Assembly (NCBI GenBank): GCA_023663615.1
Contig: JAMPHA010000041.1
Span: 1 to 21,956, forward strand
Direction: 5' to 3'
Source of the DNA: DLAJ01 sp023663615
GTDB lineage: Bacteria; Bacillota; Clostridia; Lachnospirales; Lachnospiraceae
Length of the DNA stretch: 21,956 nucleotides
Both the position numbers and the translations under genes were made by a program. The notes under the pieces are model-generated. The model was not told the origin of the DNA. It did not search any database and saw only the letters and a list, made by a program, of their open reading frames with translations. This document shows positions 13,809-21,956 of the stretch, piece by piece. Numbering within the stretch: position 1 is the stretch's first letter; each line of letters opens with the position of its first letter.

Positions 13809-14618
13809 GTGTTAACGGACAGTGAATTTCAGAAAACAGTCGCTTATGTAAAAGCACACTATGGAATTGACCTGAGCGAGAAGCGGGTATTGGTGAACGG
13901 GAGACTGGAGACGTACTTTCTGAGGCACGGCTACAACAGCTTTGACGAGTTCATGAAAAAGGTGTTGGATGATCCGAAGGGCGAGGAAGCGGAAAGCCTG
14001 ATCAATGTATTGACAACGAACCATACCTATTTTATGCGGGAGTCGGAGCACTTTGACTATTTAGTAAAAATAGTACTTCCATATCTAAAGGTGCGTGCGG
14101 CAGGTACGAAGGATCTGCGTATCTGGTCGGCAGCATCATCTACAGGAGAAGAACCGTATGCGCTCGCCATGTATCTGATGGACTATTTTGGATTGGAGCA
14201 CAAGGCATGGGATACCAGAGTGCTGGCAACGGACATCTCTACAAAGGTGTTAGAGCATGCTGTCAAGGGTGTGTACCTGAAGGAACAGATTGAACCGCTT
14301 CCGGAAAAATGGAAAAGACGGTTCTTTCAGGATATTGGAAATGAACAGTACCGCGTGAAAGAGGAATTAAAGGAGCAGGTATTTTACCGTCGGTTCAATC
14401 TGATGGATCCTTTTCCGTTTAAGAGGCGCTTCCATGTTGTTTTTTTGCGGAATGTCATGATTTACTTTAAGGATGACGTGAAGTATAATCTGGTCCAGAA
14501 AGTGTACGACTTTATGGAGCCGGGCGGGTATTTGTTCATCGGGCAGACGGAATCCCTGGACAAGACAAAGATCAAGTTCGATTACATACAGCCATCTATT
14601 TATAGGAAAAGGGAATAA
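13809..14618 (+). CDS. cheR: CheR, chemoreceptor glutamate methyltransferase
   Basis: The 269-residue protein has the CheR layout. A helical N-terminal domain (1-85) includes LINVLTTNHTYFMRE, which resembles the usual T-x-x-T-x-F-x-R motif. The SAM-binding domain follows, with LRIWSAASSTGEEPYALAM as the glycine-rich SAM loop, ATDISTKVLEHAVKGVY, and FLRNVMIYF. It uses S-adenosylmethionine to methylate Glu residues on MCPs for sensory adaptation. The start is GTG at 13809, with GGTGA just before. CheB follows after 4 nt. It probably binds receptor helices directly, since no docking peptide is seen on the two MCPs here. The length matches E. coli CheR (286) closely. Confidence 0.95.
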   Translation: MLTDSEFQKTVAYVKAHYGIDLSEKRVLVNGRLETYFLRHGYNSFDEFMKKVLDDPKGEEAESLINVLTTNHTYFMRESEHFDYLVKIVLPYLKVRAAGTKDLRIWSAASSTGEEPYALAMYLMDYFGLEHKAWDTRVLATDISTKVLEHAVKGVYLKEQIEPLPEKWKRRFFQDIGNEQYRVKEELKEQVFYRRFNLMDPFPFKRRFHVVFLRNVMIYFKDDVKYNLVQKVYDFMEPGGYLFIGQTESLDKTKIKFDYIQPSIYRKRE

Positions 14619-14622
14619 GCTT

Positions 14623-15648
14623 ATGAAACCAATCAAAGTATTAGTCGTGGATGATTCCATTCTGTTTCGGAATCTGCTCGTGCAGAGTCTGGAGTCCGAT
14701 CCGAACATTCAGGTGGTCGCGCAGGTGGCGGACGCTTATGCGGCGCGCGATGCGATCATCCAGTACAAACCGGACGTCATGACGCTTGACGTGGAAATGC
14801 CGAAGATGAGCGGGATCGAATTTTTGCGGAGGCTGCTGCCGCAGTATCCGCTGCCGGTCGTCATGATCAGTTCCCTGAACGACAAGGTATTTGATGCGCT
14901 TGCGGCGGGCGCGGTAGATTTTATCAATAAACCGTCCAATCTTGACAGGACGCAGCTCAGCATCTTCTTAAAGCAGGAGCTCGTCACAAAGGTCAAGATC
15001 GCATCGACGGCAAAGGTCGGCAAGTTTAAGCACGCTGCCGTGATGAATGCCGATCATCCGTTAAATCCTGCGTACCGGGATAGGATCGTTGCGATCGGTG
15101 CGTCCACGGGCGGAACGGAAGCGATCTTTGAGGTTGTGCGGCAGTTTAAGCGTGATATTCCGGGTGTGATCATCGTACAGCACATGCCGCCCGGATTTAC
15201 CAAGATGTATGCGGACAGACTGAATAATCAGTGTGAGGTTGCAGTAAAAGAGGCGACGTCGGGAGACCGCGTCATTCCGGGGCAGGTGTTGATCGCACCC
15301 GGAGACCGTCAGATGCGCCTTGTCAGAGTCGGTGATGAATTTCAGGTGGAGTGCCGGGGAACCGATAAGGTGAGCGGGCACTGTCCGTCTGTTGACGTAT
15401 TGTTTGATTCCGTGGCGCGCGTGGCAGGGAAGAAAGCGGTCGGCGTTATTTTGACCGGCATGGGAGGCGACGGCGCGCGAGGGCTTCTCAAGATGCGCGA
15501 GGCGGGTGCGCTGACAGTCGGACAGGATGAAGCGAGCTGTGTGGTATACGGTATGCCGAAGGTTGCATATGATTTAGGAGCAGTCCAGCATCAGTGCACA
15601 CTGACGGCGATTGCCAAAAAAGTATATAGTCTTTTAGATACCAAGTAG
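14623..15648 (+). CDS. cheB: CheB, chemoreceptor glutamate methylesterase/deamidase
   Basis: The 341-residue protein has a receiver domain (1-125) with VVDDS and Asp56 in TLDVEMP, and a C-terminal methylesterase domain. The catalytic triad is Ser161 (GASTGG), His187 (VQHMPPGFT) and Asp283 (TGMGGDG). It removes methyl groups from receptor Glu and deamidates Gln. Phosphorylation by CheA activates it. The gene starts 4 nt after the cheR stop, with AAAAGGGAATAAG upstream. The linker from 126 to 152 is variable. Nothing is missing, so it should be functional and subject to feedback from the downstream CheA. Confidence 0.96.
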   Translation: MKPIKVLVVDDSILFRNLLVQSLESDPNIQVVAQVADAYAARDAIIQYKPDVMTLDVEMPKMSGIEFLRRLLPQYPLPVVMISSLNDKVFDALAAGAVDFINKPSNLDRTQLSIFLKQELVTKVKIASTAKVGKFKHAAVMNADHPLNPAYRDRIVAIGASTGGTEAIFEVVRQFKRDIPGVIIVQHMPPGFTKMYADRLNNQCEVAVKEATSGDRVIPGQVLIAPGDRQMRLVRVGDEFQVECRGTDKVSGHCPSVDVLFDSVARVAGKKAVGVILTGMGGDGARGLLKMREAGALTVGQDEASCVVYGMPKVAYDLGAVQHQCTLTAIAKKVYSLLDTK

Positions 15649-15678
15649 CAGATACCAATACGGAAAGGAGAGAGGAAG

Positions 15679-16071
15679 ATGAAGACACTATTGGCGGAAG
15701 ATGATTTTGCCAGCCGGAAATTCATGGATAAGTATCTGTCGCAGTTTGGTGAGTGCGACGTGACCGTGGATGGTGAAGAAGCCGTGGATGCCTTTATGAT
15801 GGCGCTCGAGGACGGAGATCCTTATGACTTGGTCTGCCTCGACGTCATGATGCCGGTTTTAGACGGTTATCAGGTCTTGAAAGCGATCCGTGATATTGAA
15901 ACGGGAAACAAGACGCCCAAGGAAAAACGGGTAAAGATCATTATGACGACCGCATTGAACGAAGAGCGCAATGTCAAAATGGCATTTGAGTTGGGCTGTG
16001 AAGCGTATTCCGGCAAGCCGATCGATGTGGAGAAGTTTGAGCAGGTGCTCAAGAAAATGAAGTTGATTTAA
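15679..16071 (+). CDS. Single-domain response regulator (CheY-like)
   Basis: The 130-residue receiver has no output domain. The acidic pair is in AEDD (Glu7, Asp8, Asp9). Phospho-acceptor Asp55 is in LVCLDVMMP, the switch Thr is in IMTTA, and Lys113 is in SGKPID. A charged insertion (ETGNKTPKEKRVK, about 74-86) lengthens the alpha3-beta4 loop compared with typical flagellar CheY. This may mean it does not bind FliM but docks to another partner or acts as a phosphate sink. It lies between cheB and cheA, so CheA is the natural phosphodonor. GGAAAGGAGAGAGG precedes the ATG. Naming it cheY would be an over-reading, as the motor-binding surface cannot be checked from sequence alone. Confidence 0.93.
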   Translation: MKTLLAEDDFASRKFMDKYLSQFGECDVTVDGEEAVDAFMMALEDGDPYDLVCLDVMMPVLDGYQVLKAIRDIETGNKTPKEKRVKIIMTTALNEERNVKMAFELGCEAYSGKPIDVEKFEQVLKKMKLI

Positions 16072-16149
16072 GGATCGGCTTTGTGCCAGCAATTACGGCA
16101 TGGATAAAAGCGGTGCGCGGGAAACGGGCGTCCGCTGGAAAGGGAGAAT

Positions 16150-18312
16150 ATGGCAGAAGAATTTAACACAGACGGAATGCTTGATATGTTCCTCTTTGAG
16201 AGCAGCCAGCTTTTGGAAAAGCTGGAAGGCATCATATTGGAAAAGCAGGACGCGGAGTGTTTTGATGATTCCGACATCAACGAGATTTTCCGCATCATGC
16301 ATACGATCAAGGGTTCATCGGGAATTATGCTTTTTGAGAACATTACAAAAGTTGCTCATAAGCTGGAAGATGTATTCTACTACTTAAGAGAATCCCATCC
16401 GGAAAACGTTCCCCATTTGGAACTGGTACAGAAAGTGCTTGCCGTATCTGACTTTATCAACGCAGAGATGGAGAAGATCAGAGAGGGCAATAAGTCGGAT
16501 GGCGATGAAAAAGAAATCGTTGCCGATCTGGATGTGTTCCTGAAAGAATTAAAGGGCGAGATCAAGGAGCAGGGAATCAAGCTTCCGAGAGAAAACAAGC
16601 ATGAAGAGCCGACACAGTTTTATATTGCGCCGGTCGCAAGTCCGGACAGTCTGTTCTACCGGATCGTGATCCACTACCGGAACGATACGCAGATGAGCAA
16701 TATCAGGGCATATTCCGCAACGTACGCATTGAAAGAGATCGCCGAGGATCTGCTGTATACGCCGGAGGACATCATCAGCAATGAGGAGAGTTCCGACGTC
16801 ATTTTGTCGGAAGGCTTCTATATGCTGCTTCAGACAAAGGGCAGCAAGGAAGACATTCTTGCGCTGATCGACAGCGTTGAGGCGGAGACGATCGACATCG
16901 ACGAGATTACGGCGGAGCAGTTCGGCAAGGGACTTGCGGAGATCAATCACGAGCCGATCAAGCCGGAAGAGGCGCCGGCGGCGGTTGCGGCTGCCGGAAT
17001 CCAAGAGGCGCCGCCTCCTGCCGTGGAAGTACCGCAGCCGGATAAGTCGAAGCCGATCATGCCCGGCGATTACGTCGTGAAATCTAAGGAGACAGGAAAG
17101 GGCAAGACACTGGCAAAGAACCAGCCGAAGCAGCAGAGCATCATCAGCGTCAGCATCGAAAAGATGGATGCGCTGATGGATCTGATCGGAGAGCTTGTTA
17201 TATCCGAGGCGGTGGTATTGCAGAATCCCGACTTAAAAGTGCCGGGCTTAGAGCTTTCCAATTTCCAAAAAGCATCCGCGCAGCTGTCCAAGATCACGAC
17301 AGAGCTTCAGGAAACGATCATGTCAATGCGAATGATGCCATTGACAAATACGTTCCAGAAGATGCGGCGTATCGTGTTCGACGTATCCCGCAAGCTGGGT
17401 AAGGACATCGAGCTTAAAGTAGTCGGCGAGAACACCGAGGTGGATAAGAACATCATCGAGCATATTTCAGACCCGCTGATGCATCTGGTAAGAAACTCCG
17501 TGGACCACGGCATCGAGGAAAATGCGGACGACCGCGTGGCGGCAGGCAAACCCGCCAAGGGAACGGTCACGCTGGAAGCCAAGAACGAGGGCGGCAAAGT
17601 TTACATCAGCGTAAAAGACGACGGCAAGGGATTAAATAAAGAAAAACTGTATACGAAGGCAAGAGAAAAGGGCTTGATCGGAACGAAAGAGATCACTGAT
17701 TTTACGGAAAACGAGATTTACCGTTTTATCACTCTTCCGGGCTTTTCAACCAAAGAAGCCGTAACGGAATATTCGGGACGAGGCGTCGGCATGGATGTCG
17801 TCGTAAAGAATATTCAGGGAATCGGCGGCAGATTGGAGATCACCAGCGAGGAAGGCGAGGGATCGGAAATGACACTGATCATTCCACTGACGCTGGCGAT
17901 CGTAAACGGAATCGTAGTGAAAGTGGGCGCTTCCTCCTTTGTGATTGCGACGTCTTCGGTGAAAGAATTTGTAAGACTGAGCAAAGATGCCATTGTGACA
18001 GAACCGAGCGGCGAGGAATATATCGTTCTGAGAGGAACCTATTATCCGTTCATCCGCTTAAGCAAAAAATATCAGATAGAGGATTCACAGGAAGATATTG
18101 AAAATGGTATCGTTGTGATCCTAGAGCATGAGGGCAAGCAGATCTGTATACTGATCGACAGTCTGGTACAGGAGCAGGAGATCGTGGTAAAACCGATCCC
18201 GTCCTATGTGAAGAAGGTCAGAGGACTGTCGGGATGTACCCAGCTTGGCGATGGCAGCATCGCACTGATTCTCGACATCGCAGGTCTGATAGAAGATGAG
18301 GAAAGGAGCTAG
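16150..18312 (+). CDS. cheA: CheA, chemotaxis histidine kinase
   Basis: The 720-residue kinase has all five CheA parts. P1 HPt has His51 in MHTIKGSSGIM. A P2-like domain lies at about residues 155-265 (FYIAPVASPDSLFYRIVIHY). An Ala/Pro-rich linker lies at about 277-300. P3 is the dimerisation domain with SVSIEKMDALMDLIGELVI. P4 is the ATPase (HLVRNSVDHGIE at 445-456, DDGKGLN, SGRGVGMDVV). P5 is the CheW-like domain at the C-terminus. The length is close to typical CheA (650-750). It autophosphorylates on His51 under MCP control and donates to CheB and the single-domain regulator. The ATG at 16150 has AAAGGGAGAAT upstream. The stop is 3 nt before cheW, so the two are translated together. Confidence 0.96.
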   Translation: MAEEFNTDGMLDMFLFESSQLLEKLEGIILEKQDAECFDDSDINEIFRIMHTIKGSSGIMLFENITKVAHKLEDVFYYLRESHPENVPHLELVQKVLAVSDFINAEMEKIREGNKSDGDEKEIVADLDVFLKELKGEIKEQGIKLPRENKHEEPTQFYIAPVASPDSLFYRIVIHYRNDTQMSNIRAYSATYALKEIAEDLLYTPEDIISNEESSDVILSEGFYMLLQTKGSKEDILALIDSVEAETIDIDEITAEQFGKGLAEINHEPIKPEEAPAAVAAAGIQEAPPPAVEVPQPDKSKPIMPGDYVVKSKETGKGKTLAKNQPKQQSIISVSIEKMDALMDLIGELVISEAVVLQNPDLKVPGLELSNFQKASAQLSKITTELQETIMSMRMMPLTNTFQKMRRIVFDVSRKLGKDIELKVVGENTEVDKNIIEHISDPLMHLVRNSVDHGIEENADDRVAAGKPAKGTVTLEAKNEGGKVYISVKDDGKGLNKEKLYTKAREKGLIGTKEITDFTENEIYRFITLPGFSTKEAVTEYSGRGVGMDVVVKNIQGIGGRLEITSEEGEGSEMTLIIPLTLAIVNGIVVKVGASSFVIATSSVKEFVRLSKDAIVTEPSGEEYIVLRGTYYPFIRLSKKYQIEDSQEDIENGIVVILEHEGKQICILIDSLVQEQEIVVKPIPSYVKKVRGLSGCTQLGDGSIALILDIAGLIEDEERS

Positions 18313-18315
18313 CGA

Positions 18316-18831
18316 ATGGCAGAAGAACAAAAAGAAGAGGAACTGCTGCTTGAGGAAGATGCCCAAAAGGGTAAATTCATGACGTTCCAAACGGGAAAGG
18401 AGTATTTCGGTATCAGCATCAGCTATGTCAACGAGATCATCGCAATGCAGCCGATCACCAAAATCCCGGAGGTAGAGGATTACATCAAAGGCTTGATTAA
18501 TCTCCGAGGAAAGATTATTCCCGTTATTGATGTCCGTGTGAGGTTCCGGATGGAACCGGTTGAATATACGGACAGAACCTGTATCATCGTCATCAATGTA
18601 AAATCGACGGTCATCGGTTTGATCGTGGAAAAGATAGCAGAAGTTGACACCATACAGGATGATGACATTGTACCTCCGCCCGCTCTCGGCAAAAGAGAGA
18701 ATGAACAAAATAAATATGTTTATGGTTTAGCGCGGACAGAGGATACGGTGAAGCTTCTTCTTGATCCGGAAAAGCTGATCAGGGAAGAGGACATTCAGGC
18801 AATTGAAGAAATACAGGAAGAGGAAGAATAA
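18316..18831 (+). CDS. cheW: CheW, receptor-kinase coupling protein
   Basis: The 171-residue scaffold protein links MCPs to CheA P5. The CheW signatures are FMTFQTGKEYFGISISYVNEI near the N-terminus, PEVEDYIKGLINLRGKIIPVID in the middle, and later VIGLIVEKIAEV. Acidic extensions flank the domain: EEQKEEELLLEEDA at the start and EEIQEEEE at the end. The extensions are longer than usual and could modulate the array or be neutral. AGGAGCTAGCG before the ATG overlaps the end of cheA. The gene is 21 nt ahead of the second MCP. No catalytic activity is expected. Confidence 0.95.
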   Translation: MAEEQKEEELLLEEDAQKGKFMTFQTGKEYFGISISYVNEIIAMQPITKIPEVEDYIKGLINLRGKIIPVIDVRVRFRMEPVEYTDRTCIIVINVKSTVIGLIVEKIAEVDTIQDDDIVPPPALGKRENEQNKYVYGLARTEDTVKLLLDPEKLIREEDIQAIEEIQEEEE

Positions 18832-18852
18832 TCATAAAAAGGAGAGATTACC

Positions 18853-20652
18853 ATGAAGAAGAGATTTTCAATCAATGACATGAGTGTAAGAGCGAAGATA
18901 ACAACCTTTGGCGTAGTGATGCTGGTGTTCATGGTTGTTATCACCGTTGTCGGTCTGTTCGCGGAGAACACGATCAACAGAGAGCAGAAGGACCGGTATG
19001 ACGATTACGGGATGGGACAGTACCATTTAAGTCAGGCATTCGTAGACTTCTGCGAAGTAAAGGTCCGGATGCGGAACGCTGCGTTGGTTTATTTTGATGA
19101 CGCCGTAAACCTGCAGGCGCAGAAGACACAGATCGACAGCTACCTTGCGGAAATGACCGTTCATCTGTCGGCATTTTCGGAAATTACGAATGAGCTTCCA
19201 AAGGATGTGCAGGCAAAGTTTCAGGAGGTTTCCAGCACCTTGACGGAATGGGTAACATCCATGAACCAGCAGTTTGAATGGGTGCAGGGCGGCAATGTGG
19301 ACAAAGCAGTAAACGATATGATGGCGAACCACGTGATTGAGGAACGTGCAGAGACGGCTTTGGAAGAACTGCTTGTCATGCTTCAGGAAGAGGCGGAGGA
19401 GAACGGCGCGAGCGTAGAAAAGATGCTGCTGATCACGGAGCTGATCTTAGTTGCAGTCACAGTCGTTGCCGTTATCATCACGATGGCTTATGCAGTCACG
19501 CTGATCAAGAACATCACGGTTCCTGTTAAGAAGCTGGTTGAGGCAGCGCAGAAGCTTGCAAAGGGCGATGTTGATGTAGACTGCCAGAAGATCAATAATG
19601 ATGACCTCGGCGAGTTGATGGATGAGTTCGCGGAGATGGTCGCAGACACAAAGGTGCAGGCACAGATCGCAGATACGGTTGCAAAGGGCGACTTGACTGT
19701 TCAGGTCAATCCGAGAAGCGACAGAGACTTACTTGGAACGGCACTGTATCGCTTAGTAAAGGATAACAATGAAATCCTTGGCAATATCAAGGAGTCCACA
19801 ATGCAGGTAACGGTCGGTTCCGAGCAGGTAGCAAGCGCAAGCCAGTCTCTGGCACAGGGCGCGACGGAGCAGGCGAGCGCATTACAGCAGGTTACGGCTT
19901 CCATGGATGAGATCGCGGAGCGCACGAAGCAGAATGCTTCCCAGGCATCCCAGGCGGATGAGCTGGCGCACAGCGTAAGAGCAATGGCAACTTCCGGTAA
20001 TGACCAGATGAAGTCCATGATCAACGCAATGAACGATATTAACGAGTCCTCCGAGGCAATTTCCAAGGTTATCAAGACGATTGACGATATTGCTTTCCAG
20101 ACGAATATCCTTGCGCTGAATGCGGCGGTTGAGGCTGCCCGCGCAGGTATCCATGGTAAAGGCTTCGCAGTCGTAGCAGAGGAAGTCAGAAATCTTGCAA
20201 CGAAGTCCGCTGCGGCAGCAAGCGAGACGGAGAGCATGATCGAGGATTCCATCCACAAGGTAAGCAGCGGAACCAAGATTGCCGAAGGTACGGCGCAGGC
20301 TTTGGATGAGATCGTTGTTTCCATCGAGAAGGTCGTAAATCTGATCAGCGCGATCGCAACGGCTTCCAACGATCAGGCAACGGCAGTATCGCAGGTAGAC
20401 CAGGCGATTGGTCAGGTTTCCCAGGTAGTGCAGACAAACTCCGCTACGAGCCAGCAGTGTGCGGCTGCCAGTGAGGAGCTTTCCAATCAGGCTGCAATGC
20501 TCAGAAGCATGATGGCAAATTACAAACTGGTATCTTCCGGTAAGCAGGGCAACAACTTCAACGCACCGGCAGAGACAGGAACATCCTCTTTCAGTGTTTC
20601 CAATCCGAATGAGCAGATCATTTCCTTAAACGGAGAGTTTGGCAAATATTAA
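18853..20652 (+). CDS. Methyl-accepting chemotaxis protein with four-helix-bundle sensor
   Basis: The 599-residue transducer has membrane helix 1 at about 15-38. A mainly helical outside domain of about 150 residues suggests a four-helix bundle (4HB_MCP) ligand domain. Helix 2 is at about 193-217. A HAMP domain and a second HAMP-like segment (IADTVAKGDLTVQV) follow, then the long coiled coil. The tip reads DDIAFQTNILALNAAVEAARAG then GKGFAVVAEEVRNLA, a full consensus. No CheR/CheB pentapeptide is present; the protein ends NGEFGKY. The tip is canonical, unlike the first MCP, so this is the better bet for the cognate receptor of the operon. AAAAGGAGAG precedes the ATG. The ligand cannot be predicted. 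Confidence 0.95.
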   Translation: MKKRFSINDMSVRAKITTFGVVMLVFMVVITVVGLFAENTINREQKDRYDDYGMGQYHLSQAFVDFCEVKVRMRNAALVYFDDAVNLQAQKTQIDSYLAEMTVHLSAFSEITNELPKDVQAKFQEVSSTLTEWVTSMNQQFEWVQGGNVDKAVNDMMANHVIEERAETALEELLVMLQEEAEENGASVEKMLLITELILVAVTVVAVIITMAYAVTLIKNITVPVKKLVEAAQKLAKGDVDVDCQKINNDDLGELMDEFAEMVADTKVQAQIADTVAKGDLTVQVNPRSDRDLLGTALYRLVKDNNEILGNIKESTMQVTVGSEQVASASQSLAQGATEQASALQQVTASMDEIAERTKQNASQASQADELAHSVRAMATSGNDQMKSMINAMNDINESSEAISKVIKTIDDIAFQTNILALNAAVEAARAGIHGKGFAVVAEEVRNLATKSAAAASETESMIEDSIHKVSSGTKIAEGTAQALDEIVVSIEKVVNLISAIATASNDQATAVSQVDQAIGQVSQVVQTNSATSQQCAAASEELSNQAAMLRSMMANYKLVSSGKQGNNFNAPAETGTSSFSVSNPNEQIISLNGEFGKY

Positions 20653-20671
20653 GAAACGCGAAAGCGTGGAC

Positions 20672-20702
20672 ATATCCCCCCGCCGGAACCGGCGGGGGAT
20701 AT
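20672..20702 (+). terminator. GC-rich hairpin after the second MCP
   Basis: ATATCCCCCC-GCCGG (20672-20686) pairs with CCGGC-GGGGG-ATAT (20689-20702) with one unpaired C. A small ACGC-GAAA-GCGT hairpin lies just before. Only TTT of T-run follows, so readthrough to the HPt gene is likely and expression of the HPt may be reduced relative to the operon. Confidence 0.7.
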
Positions 20703-20744
20703 TTGATGATCGTAAAGCAGTTACGGTAGGAAGGGAATAGCAGA

Positions 20745-21101
20745 ATGGAAGATAGCAGAAAAGAAGCTCTAGAAAGGGCGGGGGTTAATCTGAATGAAGC
20801 GTTGGAGCGCTTCATGGGAAATGAGGAATTATTGGTGCGTTTCCTGAAGAAATTTGTCAATGATTCCAGTTACCAGTCACTCGTGAAAGCGATGGGTGAA
20901 AAAAATGCGAAAGATGCGTTTGAGGCGGCACATGCGTTAAAGGGTGTGTGCGGAAATCTGTCGATCGCAAAGCTGTTTGAGCATGTGTGCCGGCTGGTAG
21001 AGCTTCTGCGCGGCGGCAATATGGGTGAGGAAGCCGATCAGTGCTTTGCAGAAGTCGTCGCAGAGTATGAACGGGTGATCGACGAATTAAAGAACCTGTA
21101 A
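20745..21101 (+). CDS. Stand-alone histidine phosphotransfer (HPt) protein
   Basis: The 118-residue all-helical protein has the HPt motif AAHALKGVCGNLSI, with phospho-acceptor His63. The N-terminal half (NLNEALERFMGNEELLVRFLKKF) is the usual leading pair of helices, with length and spacing standard for an HPt. HPt proteins relay phosphate between receivers in multistep phosphorelays. Here the His, the following Lys and the small residues (HALKGVCGN) are intact, unlike the tail of the upstream histidine kinase. It sits behind a hairpin after the chemosensory operon, with AGGAAGGG before the ATG. It may relay from the HD-GYP regulator or the CheY-like protein; partner choice is not visible. Confidence 0.92.
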   Translation: MEDSRKEALERAGVNLNEALERFMGNEELLVRFLKKFVNDSSYQSLVKAMGEKNAKDAFEAAHALKGVCGNLSIAKLFEHVCRLVELLRGGNMGEEADQCFAEVVAEYERVIDELKNL

Positions 21102-21125
21102 GAACTGCTGAAAACAATCAAATGC

Positions 21126-21163
21126 AAATCCCCGCAGACCGGAACAAAGTCTGCGGGGATTTT
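21126..21163 (+). terminator. Terminator of the HPt gene
   Basis: AAATCCCCGCAGAC (21126-21139) pairs perfectly with GTCTGCGGGGATTT (21149-21162), followed by TGACATC. It is a strong stem 25 nt after the HPt stop. Confidence 0.85.
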
Positions 21164-21253
21164 GACATCCGAATTTATGATAGGAAATTCGTAGTCTGCG
21201 GAGAATTGCGCAAGCGGAACTCTTTTTTAACTTATAGGAAATTTCATGATCCG

Positions 21254-21301
21254 GAAGAATCGCGAAGCGATTCTTCGAAAGGACGCTTCGCGTCCTTTTT
21301 T
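21254..21301. terminator. Back-to-back hairpins, bidirectional terminator
   Basis: Hairpin 1 is GAAGAATCGC (21254-21263) with GCGATTCTTC (21267-21276). Hairpin 2 is AAAGGACGC (21278-21286) with GCGTCCTTTTT (21290-21300). They sit between convergent genes. The T-run to the right serves the plus strand. The reverse serves the minus-strand gene. Interval 21164-21253 otherwise shows no gene. Confidence 0.8.
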
Positions 21302-21734
21302 ATAAATAATCCTGCAATTTCGTGCCGAGTTGCTCCTCAATATCGATCAGGCGGTGGCATATATCCTTTGCGGAATGGTCGGCTGCTTTATATTGATGCA
21401 GATACTTATGCAGGGACTTGACGCCCATGTTGCAGCCGTCCGTGATCAGATCCGCGATTGTGCGGTCGCTGCCGTCAAATCCCATTTTGACGTTGGTTTT
21501 GATGGCAGCCATGCTTTTTGCCATTGGACTGGGGTTCTTTTCTGCACTGTGATGCTGAATGAGCAGGCTGTGCAGGTCGTCGCCGAGCTTTTCATGGTGC
21601 GAGCGGGTTTCTTTTAACAAATTTTTCAGATCCGTGTTATTGACCTTATTCATGACCTGATCGATGGCGGACACCGCCATTTTTGTGCCGGAATCACATT
21701 CCTTTAAGAGATAAACCGTATCTTGATTTTCCAT
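21300..21734 (-). CDS. Hypothetical predicted helical-bundle protein (ferritin-like fold possible)
   Basis: The 144-residue soluble protein is almost all amphipathic helix by inspection, for example VSAIDQVMNKV, LKNLLKETRSHHEKLGDDLH, and DICHRLIDIEEQLGTKLQDYL. Similar four-helix proteins of unknown function are common in Clostridia. Several His and acidic residues (HHEKLGDD, HHSAEKN) recall but do not prove a ferritin-like metal site; the paired ExxH motifs of ferritins are not evident. It begins on the minus strand at 21734 with GGTGA 6 nt upstream, and ends against the bidirectional terminator. No link to the chemosensory cluster is visible. I do not know its function. Confidence 0.75.
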   Translation of the reverse strand: MENQDTVYLLKECDSGTKMAVSAIDQVMNKVNNTDLKNLLKETRSHHEKLGDDLHSLLIQHHSAEKNPSPMAKSMAAIKTNVKMGFDGSDRTIADLITDGCNMGVKSLHKYLHQYKAADHSAKDICHRLIDIEEQLGTKLQDYL

Positions 21735-21823
21735 TTTGATTCACCATACCTTTCCTGCATGTGCATTTCAAACGATTTTAACATTAGTTTGTCCGTTTTT
21801 ACGAAGGATATGAGATAAAATAG

Positions 21824-21852
21824 TTGAAAAAAAAGAATAGGAAAGCTATAAT
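21824..21852 (+). promoter_or_regulatory. Sigma-A type promoter facing the right edge
   Basis: TTGAAA (21824-21829) and TATAAT (21847-21852) are separated by exactly 17 nt. They point rightwards, so a plus-strand gene should begin beyond the window. The 222 nt from 21735 to the edge hold this promoter and the minus gene's leader, and no convincing CDS. Confidence 0.75.
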
Positions 21853-21956
21853 AAAAATAGTGAATCATTTTTGCACCTTCATTGTTTTGAAAAAAGAAGA
21901 AATAGGTAATTGTTAAATAATTTTCTCCTTGGATGTGGATAACTTTCACCATATAG

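Overview
The window looks like chromosomal DNA from a Gram-positive anaerobe of the Clostridia, most likely a Lachnospiraceae-type gut bacterium. The evidence is A/G-rich Shine-Dalgarno sites of the AGGAGG type, roughly 50% GC, compact rho-independent terminators, a GH127 arabinofuranosidase, and an IS200-type remnant and conjugative-element relaxase fragment that resemble those found in gut Firmicutes. This assignment is inference; no rRNA or other phylogenetic marker is present.

Layout. (1) 1-2362: small metabolic genes: a heavy-metal-associated (HMA) domain protein and a ZIP metal transporter in a tight pair, a small nitroreductase, and a GNAT acetyltransferase with a terminator. (2) 2363-5525: an accessory island. 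It holds a decayed IS200-like transposase, a highly structured non-coding stretch, the C-terminal remnant of a conjugative-element relaxase, an oriT-like hairpin, and an ECF sigma factor translationally linked to a single-pass membrane protein. (3) 5526-5945: a degenerate stretch with about ten copies of an 18-bp tandem repeat and a terminator. (4) 5946-11101: a run of a CACHE-like methyl-accepting chemotaxis protein (MCP), a HAD phosphatase, a GH127 beta-L-arabinofuranosidase and an alpha/beta hydrolase. (5) 11098-13690: a PAS sensor histidine kinase and a response regulator with an HD-GYP-type output domain, behind their own promoter. (6) 13723-21101: a complete chemosensory core, cheR-cheB-cheY-like-cheA-cheW-mcp, followed after a hairpin by a free-standing HPt protein. 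(7) 21300-21734: a convergent minus-strand gene for a predicted helical-bundle protein, behind back-to-back terminators, and then a good promoter pointing out of the right edge.

How it may work together. CheA, CheW and the two MCPs form the sensory array, and CheR and CheB adjust receptor methylation. The single-domain regulator is a likely CheA target. No flagellar gene is visible. The histidine kinase ends in what looks like an HPt domain whose phospho-acceptor His is replaced by Gln. The HD-GYP domain departs from the family signature at three positions. A free HPt protein closes the cluster. Together this suggests a chemosensory array wired into a phosphorelay, with a possibly non-catalytic HD-GYP output, rather than a textbook flagellar chemotaxis operon. 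That wiring is inference from gene order and motifs.
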